Source: Xanthobacteraceae bacterium (GTDB lineage Bacteria > Pseudomonadota > Alphaproteobacteria > Rhizobiales > Xanthobacteraceae). From it: 64,000 nucleotides of DNA. Below, piece after piece: positions 12,067 to 20,502 of the stretch. Position 1 is the stretch's first letter. Each line of letters opens with the position of its first letter. The position numbers were made by a program, and so were the translations under genes. The stretch covers positions 62,001-126,000 of the forward strand of contig JARBUD010000013.1 in NCBI GenBank assembly GCA_029239875.1, written 5' to 3'. The notes beneath the pieces were generated by a model. The model was not told the origin of the DNA. It did no database searches and saw nothing but the letters and a program-made list of their open reading frames with translations.

Positions 12067-13170
12067 ATGAAGAATTCGTGGTTTAAGACCGCGTCGGCCG
12101 CCGCTCTCATCCTGAGCGTGTCCGGCAATCTCGTATTCGCGCAGTCTCTGGACAAGCTGATCGCCGCTGCCAAGGAAGAGGGGCAGCTGACGACCATCGC
12201 GCTGCCGCACGACTGGTGCAATTACGGCGAGCTGCTGAGCACGTTCAAGGCCAAGTACGGCATCCAGATCAACGAGCTCAATCCGGATGCCGGCTCGGGC
12301 GACGAGATCGAGGCGATCAAGGCGAACAAGGGCAACAAGGGCCCGCAGGCCCCCGACGTGATCGACGTCGGCCTCTCCTTTGGCCCGACCGCCAAGAAGG
12401 ACGGACTGCTGGCCCCCTACAAGGTCGCGACCTGGGACACGATCCCGGCCGAAGCCAAGGACGCCGAAGGCCACTGGTACGGCGACTATTACGGCGTGCT
12501 CGCCTTCCAGGTGAACAAGGACCTGGTCAAGAACATCCCGCAAGACTGGGCCGACCTGCTGAAGCCGGAATACGCCAACGCCGTGGCGCTGGCCGGCGAC
12601 CCGCGCACCTCCAACCAGGCGATCCAGGCGGTCTATGCCGCCGGTCTCGCCTCCGGCGCCGCGGCCGGCGCGCCGGCCGGCAAGGCGGGCCTCGACTTCT
12701 TCAAGAAGCTCAACGCCGCCGGCAACTTCGTGCCGGTGATCGGCAAGGCCGCCTCGATCGCCCAGGGCTCGACCCCGATCGTCGTGCGCTGGGACTACAA
12801 CGCCCTCGCCGACCGCGACAAGCTCGCCGACAACCCGCCCACCGAGGTCGTGGTGCCGAAGAGCGGCGTCGTCGCCGGCGTCTACGTGCAGGGCATCAGC
12901 GCCTTCGCCCCCCATCCGAACGCCGCCAAGCTGTGGATGGAGCACCTCTATTCCGACGAGGGCCAGCTCCTGTGGCTGAAGGGCTACTGCCACCCGATCC
13001 GCTTCAACGACCTCGCCGCCAAGGGCAAGATCCCGAAGGACCTGCTCGACAAGCTGCCGCCGGCGGAAGGCTACAAGGCCGCCGTGTTCCCGAGCCTCGA
13101 CGAGCAGAACGCCTCCAAGGCGGTCATCGCCGCCGAGTGGGACAAGGTCGTCGGCGCCAACGTCAAGTGA
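12067..13170 (+). CDS. ABC importer substrate-binding protein (family 1, polyamine/Fe/phosphonate type)
   Basis: A 367-residue periplasmic binding protein with a signal peptide at 1-25 (cleavage near VFA|QS). The mature start SLDKLIAAAKEEGQLTTIALP is typical of extracellular solute-binding proteins feeding PotABC/FbpABC-like transporters. Mid-protein motifs (HWYGDYYGVLAFQVNKDLV, AVALAGDPRTSNQAIQAV) fit that family. The substrate cannot be read from sequence. The gene heads an operon with two permeases and an ATPase; a strong hairpin after it may set a higher level for the binding protein. Confidence 0.88.
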   Translation: MKNSWFKTASAAALILSVSGNLVFAQSLDKLIAAAKEEGQLTTIALPHDWCNYGELLSTFKAKYGIQINELNPDAGSGDEIEAIKANKGNKGPQAPDVIDVGLSFGPTAKKDGLLAPYKVATWDTIPAEAKDAEGHWYGDYYGVLAFQVNKDLVKNIPQDWADLLKPEYANAVALAGDPRTSNQAIQAVYAAGLASGAAAGAPAGKAGLDFFKKLNAAGNFVPVIGKAASIAQGSTPIVVRWDYNALADRDKLADNPPTEVVVPKSGVVAGVYVQGISAFAPHPNAAKLWMEHLYSDEGQLLWLKGYCHPIRFNDLAAKGKIPKDLLDKLPPAEGYKAAVFPSLDEQNASKAVIAAEWDKVVGANVK

Positions 13171-13191
13171 GCTGAACGTTCGCCAAATCCC

Positions 13192-13215
13192 GCCGCCGGC
13201 GTCCGCGCCGGCGGC
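13192..13215 (+). terminator. intercistronic hairpin after the binding-protein gene
   Basis: A perfect 10-bp stem (GCCGCCGGCG / CGCCGGCGGC) with a TCCG tetraloop, followed by TTCCCCTTCCC. It lies between the abundant binding protein and the permeases, where such hairpins commonly act as partial terminators or 3'-end stabilisers. Confidence 0.5.
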
Positions 13216-13256
13216 TTCCCCTTCCCGCCGACACATTCGCGAGCCGAAGCACGCCC

Positions 13257-14159
13257 ATGGTCGAGAATGTCAGTGCAGCCACCATGGACGACCACGCGGC
13301 GGCCGCCTCGCGCAAGCGCCTGCCGCTGTCCTGGCTCGGCGTCGTGCCGTTCTTCGCCTTCGCGCTGCTGTTCCTGATCTGGCCGACGCTCGACCTGATG
13401 ATCGGCGCCTTCCAGACGCCGACCGGCGAGTTCACGCTGCAGAACATCGCCAACCTCAACCAGGACAGCATCATCTCGGCCTACAAGATCTCGATCCAGG
13501 TCTCGGTGGCTTCCGCCGTGCTCGGCGCCGTATTCGGCTTCTTCCTCGCCCATGCGGCGGTGATGGGGAATCTGCCGGGCTGGATGCGGCCGACGCTGAC
13601 GACCTTCTCGGGCGTCGCCTCCAATTTCGCCGGCGTGCCGCTGGCCTTCGCCTTCATCGCCACGCTCGGGCGCACGGGCCTAGTGACGACGCTGCTCTAC
13701 AGCTTCTTCGGCATCAATCTCTACTCGACCGGCTTCAACATCCTCAGCTTCTGGGGCCTCACCATCACCTATCTGTACTTCCAGATCCCGCTGATGGTGC
13801 TGATCCTGATGCCGGCGCTGGACGGCCTGAAGAAGGAATGGCGCGAGGCCGCCGCCATCCTCGGCGCCACCAAGGTCCAGTTCTGGACCCATGTCGCCTT
13901 CCCAGTGCTGTGGCCGAGCCTGCTCGGCGCCACCATGCTGCTGTTCGCCAATGCCTTCGGCGCCATCGCCACCGCCTATGCGCTCACCGGCTCCTCGCTC
14001 AACATCGTGCCGATCCTGCTCTATGCGCAGATCCGCGGCGACGTGCTGCACGACCCCAATCTCGGCTACGCGCTGGCGCTCGGCATGATCGTCATCACCG
14101 CCCTGTCCAACATCACCTATATCTGGCTGCGCGCCCGCAGCGACCGGTGGCTGCGATGA
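13257..14159 (+). CDS. ABC importer permease subunit 1
   Basis: A 300-residue inner-membrane protein of the PotB/PhnU binding-protein-dependent permease type with about six transmembrane helices. The EAA loop that contacts the ATPase is visible (EWREAAAILGATKVQFW, about 196-212). It has a cytoplasmic N-terminal tail of about 25 residues. It overlaps the next permease by ATGA. It should form a heterodimer with the 14156-14947 product. Confidence 0.92.
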   Translation: MVENVSAATMDDHAAAASRKRLPLSWLGVVPFFAFALLFLIWPTLDLMIGAFQTPTGEFTLQNIANLNQDSIISAYKISIQVSVASAVLGAVFGFFLAHAAVMGNLPGWMRPTLTTFSGVASNFAGVPLAFAFIATLGRTGLVTTLLYSFFGINLYSTGFNILSFWGLTITYLYFQIPLMVLILMPALDGLKKEWREAAAILGATKVQFWTHVAFPVLWPSLLGATMLLFANAFGAIATAYALTGSSLNIVPILLYAQIRGDVLHDPNLGYALALGMIVITALSNITYIWLRARSDRWLR

Positions 14160-14947
14160 AGAGCGAACGCTTCGGCCCCTGGCTGGCGATGGTGCTGGGC
14201 ACGCTCTATTTCGTCGTGCCGCTGATCGCCACCTTCGAGTTCTCGCTGCGCAAGCGGCGCGGCGTCTATTCCTTCGACGCCTACGCCTCGGTGTTCAGCG
14301 ACAGCCGCTTCATCGAGAGCTTCGGCTATTCGACCTTCATCGCGCTGCTGACCATCGTGGTCGGCGTGCTGCTGGTGGTGCCGACCGCCTATGTGATCCG
14401 CCTGCGCATGCCGCGCATGCGGCCCATCGTCGAGTTCATCACCCTGCTGCCGCTGGTCATCCCGGCCATCGTGATCGTGTTCGGCTATCTGCGGCTCTAC
14501 AATTCCTCGTCCTTCCTGCCGCTAACCGGCACCGCCCGCTCCACCGACCTGCTGCTGGTCTTCGCCTATGTCGTGCTCGCCATGCCCTACATGTACCGGG
14601 CGGTGGATACGGGGCTGCGGGCCATCGACGTGAAGACGCTGACCGAGGCGGCCGAGAGCCTGGGGGCCAGCTGGTGGACGATCCTGTTCAAGGTGATTCT
14701 GCCGAATGTGCGCGTCGCCGTGCTCTCCGGCGCCTTCCTCACCTTCGCGATCGTGATCGGCGAGTTCACCATAGCGAGCCTGCTCAACCGGCCGGCCTTC
14801 GGCCCCTATCTGCAGCTCGTCGGCGCCAACAGCGCCTATGAGCCCTCCGCGCTCGCGGTGATCGCCTTCGTCGTCACCTGGGCATGCATGGGCCTGATCC
14901 AGCTTTTCGGCAGCGGCATACGCGGCTCGTCCGCGGCGCCCCGCTGA
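14156..14947 (+). CDS. ABC importer permease subunit 2
   Basis: A 263-residue PotC-like permease. Its start overlaps the stop of permease 1 (ATGA), indicating translational coupling. It has six predicted helices and an EAA loop (LTEAAESLGASWWTILFKV, about 162-180). Length and motif placement are normal for the family. It is followed 28 bases later by the ATPase gene. Confidence 0.92.
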   Translation: MKSERFGPWLAMVLGTLYFVVPLIATFEFSLRKRRGVYSFDAYASVFSDSRFIESFGYSTFIALLTIVVGVLLVVPTAYVIRLRMPRMRPIVEFITLLPLVIPAIVIVFGYLRLYNSSSFLPLTGTARSTDLLLVFAYVVLAMPYMYRAVDTGLRAIDVKTLTEAAESLGASWWTILFKVILPNVRVAVLSGAFLTFAIVIGEFTIASLLNRPAFGPYLQLVGANSAYEPSALAVIAFVVTWACMGLIQLFGSGIRGSSAAPR

Positions 14948-14975
14948 CCCAACCCGACCATTCGAGGGAACTGAG

Positions 14976-16049
14976 ATGGCATTTCTGGACATTTCCTCGG
15001 TTCGGAAAGTCTATGGCCAGAACGTCGTGGTGCAGGACTTCAACCTCGCCGTCGAGCGGGGCGAGTTCGTCTCCTTCCTCGGCCCGTCCGGCTGCGGCAA
15101 GACCACGACGCTGCGCATGGTGGCCGGCTTCGAGCAGCCCACCGCCGGCACCATCCGCATCGGCGGCAAGGACGTCACCTACCTGCCGCCCAACCAGCGC
15201 AATATCGGCATGGTGTTCCAGGCCTATGCGCTGTTCCCCAACATGACGGTGGCCGATAATATCGGCTTCGGCCTCAAGGTGGCGAAGAAGCCCGCCGCCG
15301 AGATCGGCCCGCGGGTCAAGGAGATGCTGGAGCTGATCAAGCTGCCGCACCTCGCCGACCGCTACCCCTACCAGCTCTCCGGCGGCCAGCAGCAGCGCGT
15401 GGCGCTCGCCCGCGCCATCGCCAACAAGCCGCAGGTGCTCCTGCTCGACGAGCCGCTCTCGGCGCTGGACGCCAAGATCCGCGTCTCGCTGCGCGAGGAG
15501 ATCCGCACGCTGCAGAAGGCGCTCGGCATCACCACCATCTTCGTGACGCACGACCAGGAAGAAGCCCTGTCCATGTCCGACCGCATCGTGGTGATGAGCG
15601 AGGGGCGGATGGAGCAGGTCGGCGATCCGTTCGACATCTACAACTACCCCAAGACCCGCTTCGTCGCCGGCTTCGTCGGCACGCTGAACACGCTGAAGGC
15701 CCGCGTGCTCGACCCGGGCGCCGGCAAGCTCAGCATCGACGGCCAGGAAGCCGTCACCAGCCGGCCGCTCAACGGCAGCCCGGCCGATTCCATCCGCACC
15801 GTCGCGCTGCGGCCCGAGGCGGTGGCGCTCGGCGAGCGGGTGAACGGCGGCAACGGCCTCTCCGGCACCATCGAGGAAGTCGGCTTCCTCGGCTCGGTGG
15901 TGCGCATCAAGGTGCGGCTCGGCGAGAACGCCATTTCGCTCGACACCTTCAACAGTTCCAGCGTCACCCCGCCCAAGCGCGGCGACACGGTCTCCATCGC
16001 CTTCACCCGCGACGACCTGCTGGTGCTGGAAGACAACGACGCGCACTGA
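14976..16049 (+). CDS. ABC importer ATP-binding protein (PotA/FbpC-like)
   Basis: A 357-residue ATPase energising the importer. Walker A GPSGCGKT is at 36-43, Q-loop FQAYALFP, signature LSGGQQQR at 134-141, and Walker B LLLDEP at 155-160, with a H-loop histidine in FVTHDQEEAL. A C-terminal TOBE-type domain (about 240-357) is typical of the polyamine/iron/phosphonate subclass and may sense substrate. The start is set by a GAGGGAACTGAG ribosome-binding site. It is the last gene of the operon. Confidence 0.95.
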   Translation: MAFLDISSVRKVYGQNVVVQDFNLAVERGEFVSFLGPSGCGKTTTLRMVAGFEQPTAGTIRIGGKDVTYLPPNQRNIGMVFQAYALFPNMTVADNIGFGLKVAKKPAAEIGPRVKEMLELIKLPHLADRYPYQLSGGQQQRVALARAIANKPQVLLLDEPLSALDAKIRVSLREEIRTLQKALGITTIFVTHDQEEALSMSDRIVVMSEGRMEQVGDPFDIYNYPKTRFVAGFVGTLNTLKARVLDPGAGKLSIDGQEAVTSRPLNGSPADSIRTVALRPEAVALGERVNGGNGLSGTIEEVGFLGSVVRIKVRLGENAISLDTFNSSSVTPPKRGDTVSIAFTRDDLLVLEDNDAH

Positions 16050-16175
16050 GGGCAGGCGCCCGATTTCCCTTGGGATAGTGGGCATGTCGCAGCGCGGGCA
16101 GAGCGCCGGCGGCGGAAATCGCCGCTGACCGATTGCCCGGCGCACCGTCTTGACGTTCAATCGTTCTAAAGACGG

Positions 16176-16622
16176 ATGCCGCACATGCCCCTCGCCCTCT
16201 CCCGCCGCGACGCCCTTCTGGGCGCCCTCGCCGCTGCCATCGCGAGCACCGGAACCGCCGGGCTCGCCCGCCTCGCCGCGGCCGACGACGGGCTCGGCGT
16301 CGACGGCTTCCTCGCGCTCTCCGCGACGCTGACCGGGAAACCCGCCGCCTCCCTCGACAGGGACGTGGCGACGACGCTGCTCGGCGGTTTCATCGCCACC
16401 GGACAGGGCGACGCGCTCAAGCGCCTCGCCGCCGATCCGACCTCCGACAAGGCGCTCGGCGATGCCATCGTCGCCGCCTGGTATTCGGGCGTCTATTCGA
16501 CCGGCAAGGGCGAGGCCGTCGCCACCTTCAACGACGCATTGCTCTGGCAGGCGCTGAGCTTCACCAAGCCGCCCGGCAATTGCGGCGGCGAGACCGGCTA
16601 CTGGTCGCAGCCGCCCGCCTGA
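16176..16622 (+). CDS. small (Tat-signal) subunit of FAD-dependent sugar dehydrogenase
   Basis: A 148-residue protein beginning with a twin-arginine signal (LSRRDALLGALAAAIAS), homologous to the small/gamma subunit of FAD-dependent glucose, sorbitol and gluconate dehydrogenases. In studied enzymes this subunit chaperones the catalytic subunit and drags it through the Tat system. The C-terminal motif WYSGVYSTGKG...ALLWQALSFTKPPGNCGG is characteristic. A second ATG at 16185 is an alternative start. It is followed 19 bases later by the catalytic subunit. Confidence 0.88.
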   Translation: MPHMPLALSRRDALLGALAAAIASTGTAGLARLAAADDGLGVDGFLALSATLTGKPAASLDRDVATTLLGGFIATGQGDALKRLAADPTSDKALGDAIVAAWYSGVYSTGKGEAVATFNDALLWQALSFTKPPGNCGGETGYWSQPPA

Positions 16623-16641
16623 CGGTCACAGGAACACGCGC

Positions 16642-18261
16642 ATGGCCGACACCATCACCGCCGATGTCGTCATCGTCGGCTCCGGCATCGCCGGCGCGCT
16701 GCTGGCGGCCAAGCTCGCCGCCGCCGGCGTCAAGGTGGCGATCCTGGAAGCGGGCGCCGCGGTCGATCGTACGCAGGCGGTGGAGACCTATTGGAACGCC
16801 CTGATCAAGGTGCCGGAATGCCCCTATCCGGCGGTGCCGGAGGCAATGCATCCGGTCTCCGACGACCCGGATTTCTGGTATCGCCAGACCGGCCCGGACA
16901 AGTTCCGCAGCACCTATGTGAAGGTCGTCGGCGGCACCACCTGGCATTGGCTCGGCACCTGCCTGCGCTTCGTACCCAACGACTTCCGGCTGAAGAGCCT
17001 CTACGGCCACGGCGCCGACTGGCCGCTCGCCTATGACGAGCTCGAGCCGTTCTACGGCCAGGCCGAGAACGAGATCGGCGTCGCCGGCGATTCCGACGCG
17101 CCGCTCGGCTCACCGCGCTCGGCCCCCTTCCCCATGCCGGCGATCCCGCCGACCTATCTCGACGGCGCCTTCACGGAGGCGCTGAAGGGCACGCGCTACG
17201 ACGTCCGCCCCACGCCGCAGGGCCGCAACTCGGTGTTCCACGACGAGCGCGCCGCCTGCTGCGGCAATGCAAGCTGCATCCCGGTCTGCCCGGTGCAGGC
17301 GAAATACGACGCGACCGTGCATGTCGACCGTGCCGTCGCCGCCGGCGCGGCTCTCTACGAGAAGACCACGGCGGTCGCGCTGGACCTCGCCCCTGACCGC
17401 TCCATCGCCGCCGTGCGCTTCAAGCGCTGGGACGGCAGCGAGGGCACGGCGACGGGCAAGGTCTTCGTCGTCGCCGCCCATGCGATCGAGGGGCCGCGCC
17501 TGCTGCTGGCCTCGCGCAGCGAGGCGGCGCCGAACGGCGTCGCCAACAGCTCGGATCAGGTGGGCCGCAACCTGATGGATCACCCGATCCAGCTCTCATG
17601 GGCGCTGGCGCCGAAGCCCGTCTATCCCTATCGCGGCCCGCTCTCGACCTCCGGCATCGAGAATCTGCGCGACGGCGGCTTCCGGCGCGAGCGCGGCGCG
17701 TTCCGCATCGAGATCGGCAATGACGGCTGGTCCTGGCCGACCGGCGCGCCGATCACCACCGCCGCCGAGTTCGCCAAAATGGGCCTGCGCGGCGAGGCGC
17801 TCGATGCGGCGCTGCGCGAGCAGGCCTCGCGCCATATCCGCCTCGCCTCGCTGGTCGAGCAGCTTCCCGATCCCGAGAACCGCGTCACCCTCGATCCGGG
17901 CGAGCGCGACATGTATGGCGTGCCGCTGCCGCGCATCGCCTTCCGGCTGGACGACTATGTGAAGACCGCCTTCGCCGCCTCGGTCGAAGCGCATGACGAC
18001 ATCTTCACGCGGCTCGGCGCCAGCGAGGTAAAGCACAGCCCGCAGGCGCAGGGCGCCGGCCATATCATCGGCACGGCGCGGATGGGCGAAGATCCGAAGA
18101 CTTCCGTCGTCGACCGCGACCTGCGCAGCCACGACCACCGCAATTTGTTCGTGCTCGGCTCGGCCGTGTTCCCGACCTCGGCGACCGCCAACCCGACGCT
18201 CACCATCGCCGCGCTGAGCCTGCGGGCGGTGGCGGCGGTGAAGGCGGCGCTCGCCGGCTGA
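16642..18261 (+). CDS. FAD-dependent GMC dehydrogenase catalytic subunit with 3Fe-4S motif (glucose-dehydrogenase type)
   Basis: A 539-residue GMC oxidoreductase. The FAD-binding Rossmann motif VVIVGSGIAGALLAAKL is near the N-terminus. The C-terminal active-site region has GAGHIIGTARMG and SATANPTLTIAALSLRAV. Cysteines at 206, 207, 212 and 216 (CCGNASCIPVC) have exactly the spacing of the 3Fe-4S cluster ligands of Burkholderia FAD-glucose dehydrogenase. There is no signal peptide, so export by hitch-hiking on the small subunit is expected. The usual multihaem cytochrome c subunit is not encoded nearby. The sugar substrate is not determinable. Confidence 0.92.
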   Translation: MADTITADVVIVGSGIAGALLAAKLAAAGVKVAILEAGAAVDRTQAVETYWNALIKVPECPYPAVPEAMHPVSDDPDFWYRQTGPDKFRSTYVKVVGGTTWHWLGTCLRFVPNDFRLKSLYGHGADWPLAYDELEPFYGQAENEIGVAGDSDAPLGSPRSAPFPMPAIPPTYLDGAFTEALKGTRYDVRPTPQGRNSVFHDERAACCGNASCIPVCPVQAKYDATVHVDRAVAAGAALYEKTTAVALDLAPDRSIAAVRFKRWDGSEGTATGKVFVVAAHAIEGPRLLLASRSEAAPNGVANSSDQVGRNLMDHPIQLSWALAPKPVYPYRGPLSTSGIENLRDGGFRRERGAFRIEIGNDGWSWPTGAPITTAAEFAKMGLRGEALDAALREQASRHIRLASLVEQLPDPENRVTLDPGERDMYGVPLPRIAFRLDDYVKTAFAASVEAHDDIFTRLGASEVKHSPQAQGAGHIIGTARMGEDPKTSVVDRDLRSHDHRNLFVLGSAVFPTSATANPTLTIAALSLRAVAAVKAALAG

Positions 18262-19038
18262 CTAGATGCCGGCGTACCATTCATAGCCGCGGTCGGGCCA
18301 GAAGCCGCCCTGCCCGCCGCCGAGCCGGGCGAAGCTGTCCACCAGCTCGACGCGCATGATGTATTTCGCCTGCTTGTAGCCGAGCTGGCGCTCCACCCGC
18401 AGCCGCAGCGGCGCGCCATGGGCGACGGGCAGGTCGTTGCCGTTCATGCCATAGGCGAGGATGGTCTGCGGGTGGTAGGCATCGACGAAATCGATGCTCT
18501 CGTAATAGGCGCCCGAGCCGGGCTCGTATTCGTCGGCGCAGTGGAACACGACATAGCGCGCGGCCGCGGTCGGCTGCGCCTTGGCGAGAATGGCTGCGAG
18601 CGGCACGCCGGTCCATTTGCCGATGGCGCTCCAGCCCTCGACGCAGTCGTGCCGGGTGATCTGGGTGCGGGCCGGCATGGCCTTCAGGTCCGCCAGCGAG
18701 AGCGAGAGCGGCTGGCTCACCTGCCCGTCCACCTTGAGCTGCCAGTCGGAAAAGCCGGTCTCGATCAGCCTTGCATAGGCCTCGCCCTCCGGCATGGAGG
18801 TGCCGTTGGAGCGGAAGACCGGCGACATGTCCGCCTCGGTGAACTCGCGGGCGAGCGCATCGCGGCCCTGTAGCGCGCGCTGGCTCTTCATGGTCAGCCA
18901 TTCGGCCGATTGCAGCACGTCGGTCACGCTCTGGTTCTGGCTGAGCGCGTCGAGCTGGTCGCAGCCGGCCAGCACGAGGCCGCCGGCCGCGGCGAAGCTC
19001 GCGCGCAGCAGGCCGCGGCGGGTGATGAGGCGGGTCAT
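18262..19038 (-). CDS. Tat-exported sulfite-oxidase-like molybdopterin protein
   Basis: A 258-residue protein with a Tat signal (TRRGLLRASFAAAGG) that also carries a lipobox (LVLAGC), so it may be a periplasmic lipoprotein. The core is the sulfite oxidase/MsrP-type molybdopterin fold. The Mo-coordinating cysteine is in ITRHDCVEGWSAIGKWTGVPL's HDCVEG, followed by typical VVFHCADEYEPGSGAYYESI and GAPLRLRVERQLGYKQAKYI. It overlaps the cytochrome b gene by four bases, so the pair is a membrane-anchored redox enzyme. It converges directly on the GMC gene with no gap. Substrate unknown. Confidence 0.88.
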   Translation of the reverse strand: MTRLITRRGLLRASFAAAGGLVLAGCDQLDALSQNQSVTDVLQSAEWLTMKSQRALQGRDALAREFTEADMSPVFRSNGTSMPEGEAYARLIETGFSDWQLKVDGQVSQPLSLSLADLKAMPARTQITRHDCVEGWSAIGKWTGVPLAAILAKAQPTAAARYVVFHCADEYEPGSGAYYESIDFVDAYHPQTILAYGMNGNDLPVAHGAPLRLRVERQLGYKQAKYIMRVELVDSFARLGGGQGGFWPDRGYEWYAGI

Positions 19039-19874
19039 GACCGTTGATCCTCGGGGGTGATGGCGTAGCGCCCGGTGATCATCGAGCGCAGATTGTTGAA
19101 GGGCCCGGACAGCACCACCATCGCCAGATGGACGATGACGAAGGCGACGAGCAGTGAGGCGGCGACGAAGTGCAGGGTGCGCGCCGATTGCCGCCCGCCG
19201 AACAGGTCGACCAGCCAGGGCAGCGCCGCGTCCATGCCCGGCGACATGGTGAGGCCGGTCGCCACCATCAGCGGCAGCAGCACGAAGATCACCCCGAGAT
19301 AGGCGAGCTTCTGCAGCGAGTTGTAGCGGCGTGCCGCCTCCCCCTTGGGAAAGCGCAGACGCGCATGGTCGGCGATCTCGTGGCCGAGATGCGAGGGCGT
19401 GAGCTCGCGGCCCTCCGGCAGCAGGTCGCGGCGGAAATGGCCGGCGAACAGGCCGTAGAGGAGATAGACGAGGCCGTTGATCACCAGCAGCCAGGCGAAG
19501 AAGAAGTGCCAGCGCCGCCCGGTGGCGAGATCGCGATAGCTCGGGAGGGTGAGCCAATCGGGGAACGTCCGCGCCCGCTGCACGCCGTCGACATTGGAGA
19601 CGCCGAGCACGCCGGTGGTGGTGAAGGCGAGGCCGCCAACGCGGGTGACGCCGCGCATGCCATCGCCGTCCTGCTCCGCCCCGATGGAGAGCACGGACGG
19701 GTCGTTGTTGGCGCCGTACTGGCCCCAGTAGAGCGCCGGGTGGGCCATGAAGATCTGCAGGCCCGAGAGCAGCAGGAAAGTGAGGCACAGCACGTTCACC
19801 CAGTGCGTGAGCCGCACCGCGAGCGAATGCCGGTGGATCAGGATCTTCCGTGGCGGCGCATCACGCGTGTCCAT
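19035..19874 (-). CDS. membrane cytochrome b (b561/NiFe-hydrogenase type) partner of the molybdoenzyme
   Basis: A 279-residue protein with about four to five hydrophobic helices and conserved haem-ligand histidines (HRHSLAVRLTHWVN, RRWHFFFAWLLV, RTLHFVAASLLV, FVIVHLAMV). It matches the cytochrome b/b6-like membrane anchors of periplasmic molybdoenzymes and hydrogenases. It should move electrons between the quinone pool and the downstream sulfite-oxidase-like subunit. The two genes overlap by ATGA. An insert of about 90 residues between helices 1 and 2 is large for the family. Confidence 0.88.
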   Translation of the reverse strand: MDTRDAPPRKILIHRHSLAVRLTHWVNVLCLTFLLLSGLQIFMAHPALYWGQYGANNDPSVLSIGAEQDGDGMRGVTRVGGLAFTTTGVLGVSNVDGVQRARTFPDWLTLPSYRDLATGRRWHFFFAWLLVINGLVYLLYGLFAGHFRRDLLPEGRELTPSHLGHEIADHARLRFPKGEAARRYNSLQKLAYLGVIFVLLPLMVATGLTMSPGMDAALPWLVDLFGGRQSARTLHFVAASLLVAFVIVHLAMVVLSGPFNNLRSMITGRYAITPEDQRS

Positions 19875-19936
19875 GGGCTTCTCCCTGGAGCGTCTAGCCC
19901 TCCCCCGCCCAATCGGCGGGGGAGGAATGCGGCGGA

Positions 19937-20182
19937 TCAGTTCGGCTGCGCCGACATGGAATCCGGCTTCATCGCATCCGGCTTCTTCGTCGTGCCGGTC
20001 TTCATGGCGTCGGGCTTCATCGTATCGGACTTCATGGCATCCGGCTTCATGGTGTCGGTCTTCATCGCGTCGGGCTTCATGGCATCCGGCTTCATCGCGT
20101 CCTGGGCGAGAGCGGCGCCGCCGAGCGCGACGAGCCCGAAAGCGAGCATGGAGGCGGTGAGAGTGGTGCGGAACGTGATCAT
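19937..20182 (-). CDS. secreted MXKDX pentapeptide-repeat protein
   Basis: An 81-residue protein with a signal peptide (1-27, cleavage after ALA|Q). The mature part is almost entirely pentapeptides of the form D-A/T-M-K-P/S/T, about ten copies. This is the 'pentapeptide MXKDX repeat' family, small periplasmic proteins rich in Met, Lys and Asp with no assigned function. Methionine density suggests an oxidant sink or metal buffer (inference). It is divergent from a SigF-NrsF pair and carries the same promoter sequence as that operon (20370-20397). Confidence 0.85.
   Translation of the reverse strand: MITFRTTLTASMLAFGLVALGGAALAQDAMKPDAMKPDAMKTDTMKPDAMKSDTMKPDAMKTGTTKKPDAMKPDSMSAQPN
19955..20101 (-). 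repeat. tandem pentapeptide-coding repeats (about 15-bp unit)
   Basis: Residues 28-76 of the MXKDX protein are encoded by near-identical units on the plus strand reading GCATCCGGCTTCAT / GTCGGTCTTCAT. The repeats are in frame and confined to the gene. Copy number variation between strains would be expected. Confidence 0.85.
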
Positions 20183-20369
20183 GGCTGGTCCTTCCTGAAT
20201 GTTGCGCGCCGGAATCGCGGACGCGTCGGGTCGTTGCCGCGATGCCGGCGGCAAAGCGGGGCGTGTGCCGGACGCGAGGGTCCGGCCGTGAGGATGGAGG
20301 CGGCTTTCCGCCGGCGAGGAACGGGGGCGCATGGCCACCCGGAGCGGCTCAGTGCCGGCTCGATGGGGG

Positions 20370-20397
20370 AATACGGAGCGGCACGCCGGCCGGTTAC
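20370..20397 (-). promoter_or_regulatory. SigF-type promoter driving the MXKDX gene
   Basis: On the minus strand: GTAACC (20397-20392), 16 bases, CGTATT (20375-20370). Both hexamers and the spacing are identical to the promoter facing the sigma factor gene. The -35 GTAACC matches the published SigF-class consensus (GTAACC-N16-CGAA) of Caulobacter and Bradyrhizobium. The predicted transcript would have a leader of about 180 bases before the start at 20182. Confidence 0.7.
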
Positions 20398-20455
20398 GTC
20401 GCTCACGCGCTCGTTACCGGCGAGGTTCTCCCTCGCCTCGCCTCGCAAAGCCGAT

Positions 20456-20483
20456 GTAACCTTTCGGCGCGCACCGCCGTATT
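20456..20483 (+). promoter_or_regulatory. SigF-type autoregulatory promoter
   Basis: GTAACC (20456-20461), 16 bases, CGTATT (20478-20483), ending 19 bases before the ATG of the sigma factor at 20503. It is the twin of the divergent promoter at 20370-20397. This implies that the sigma factor activates its own operon. Confidence 0.7.
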
Positions 20484-20502
20484 AGGATTCACCGACCGAG
20501 AA

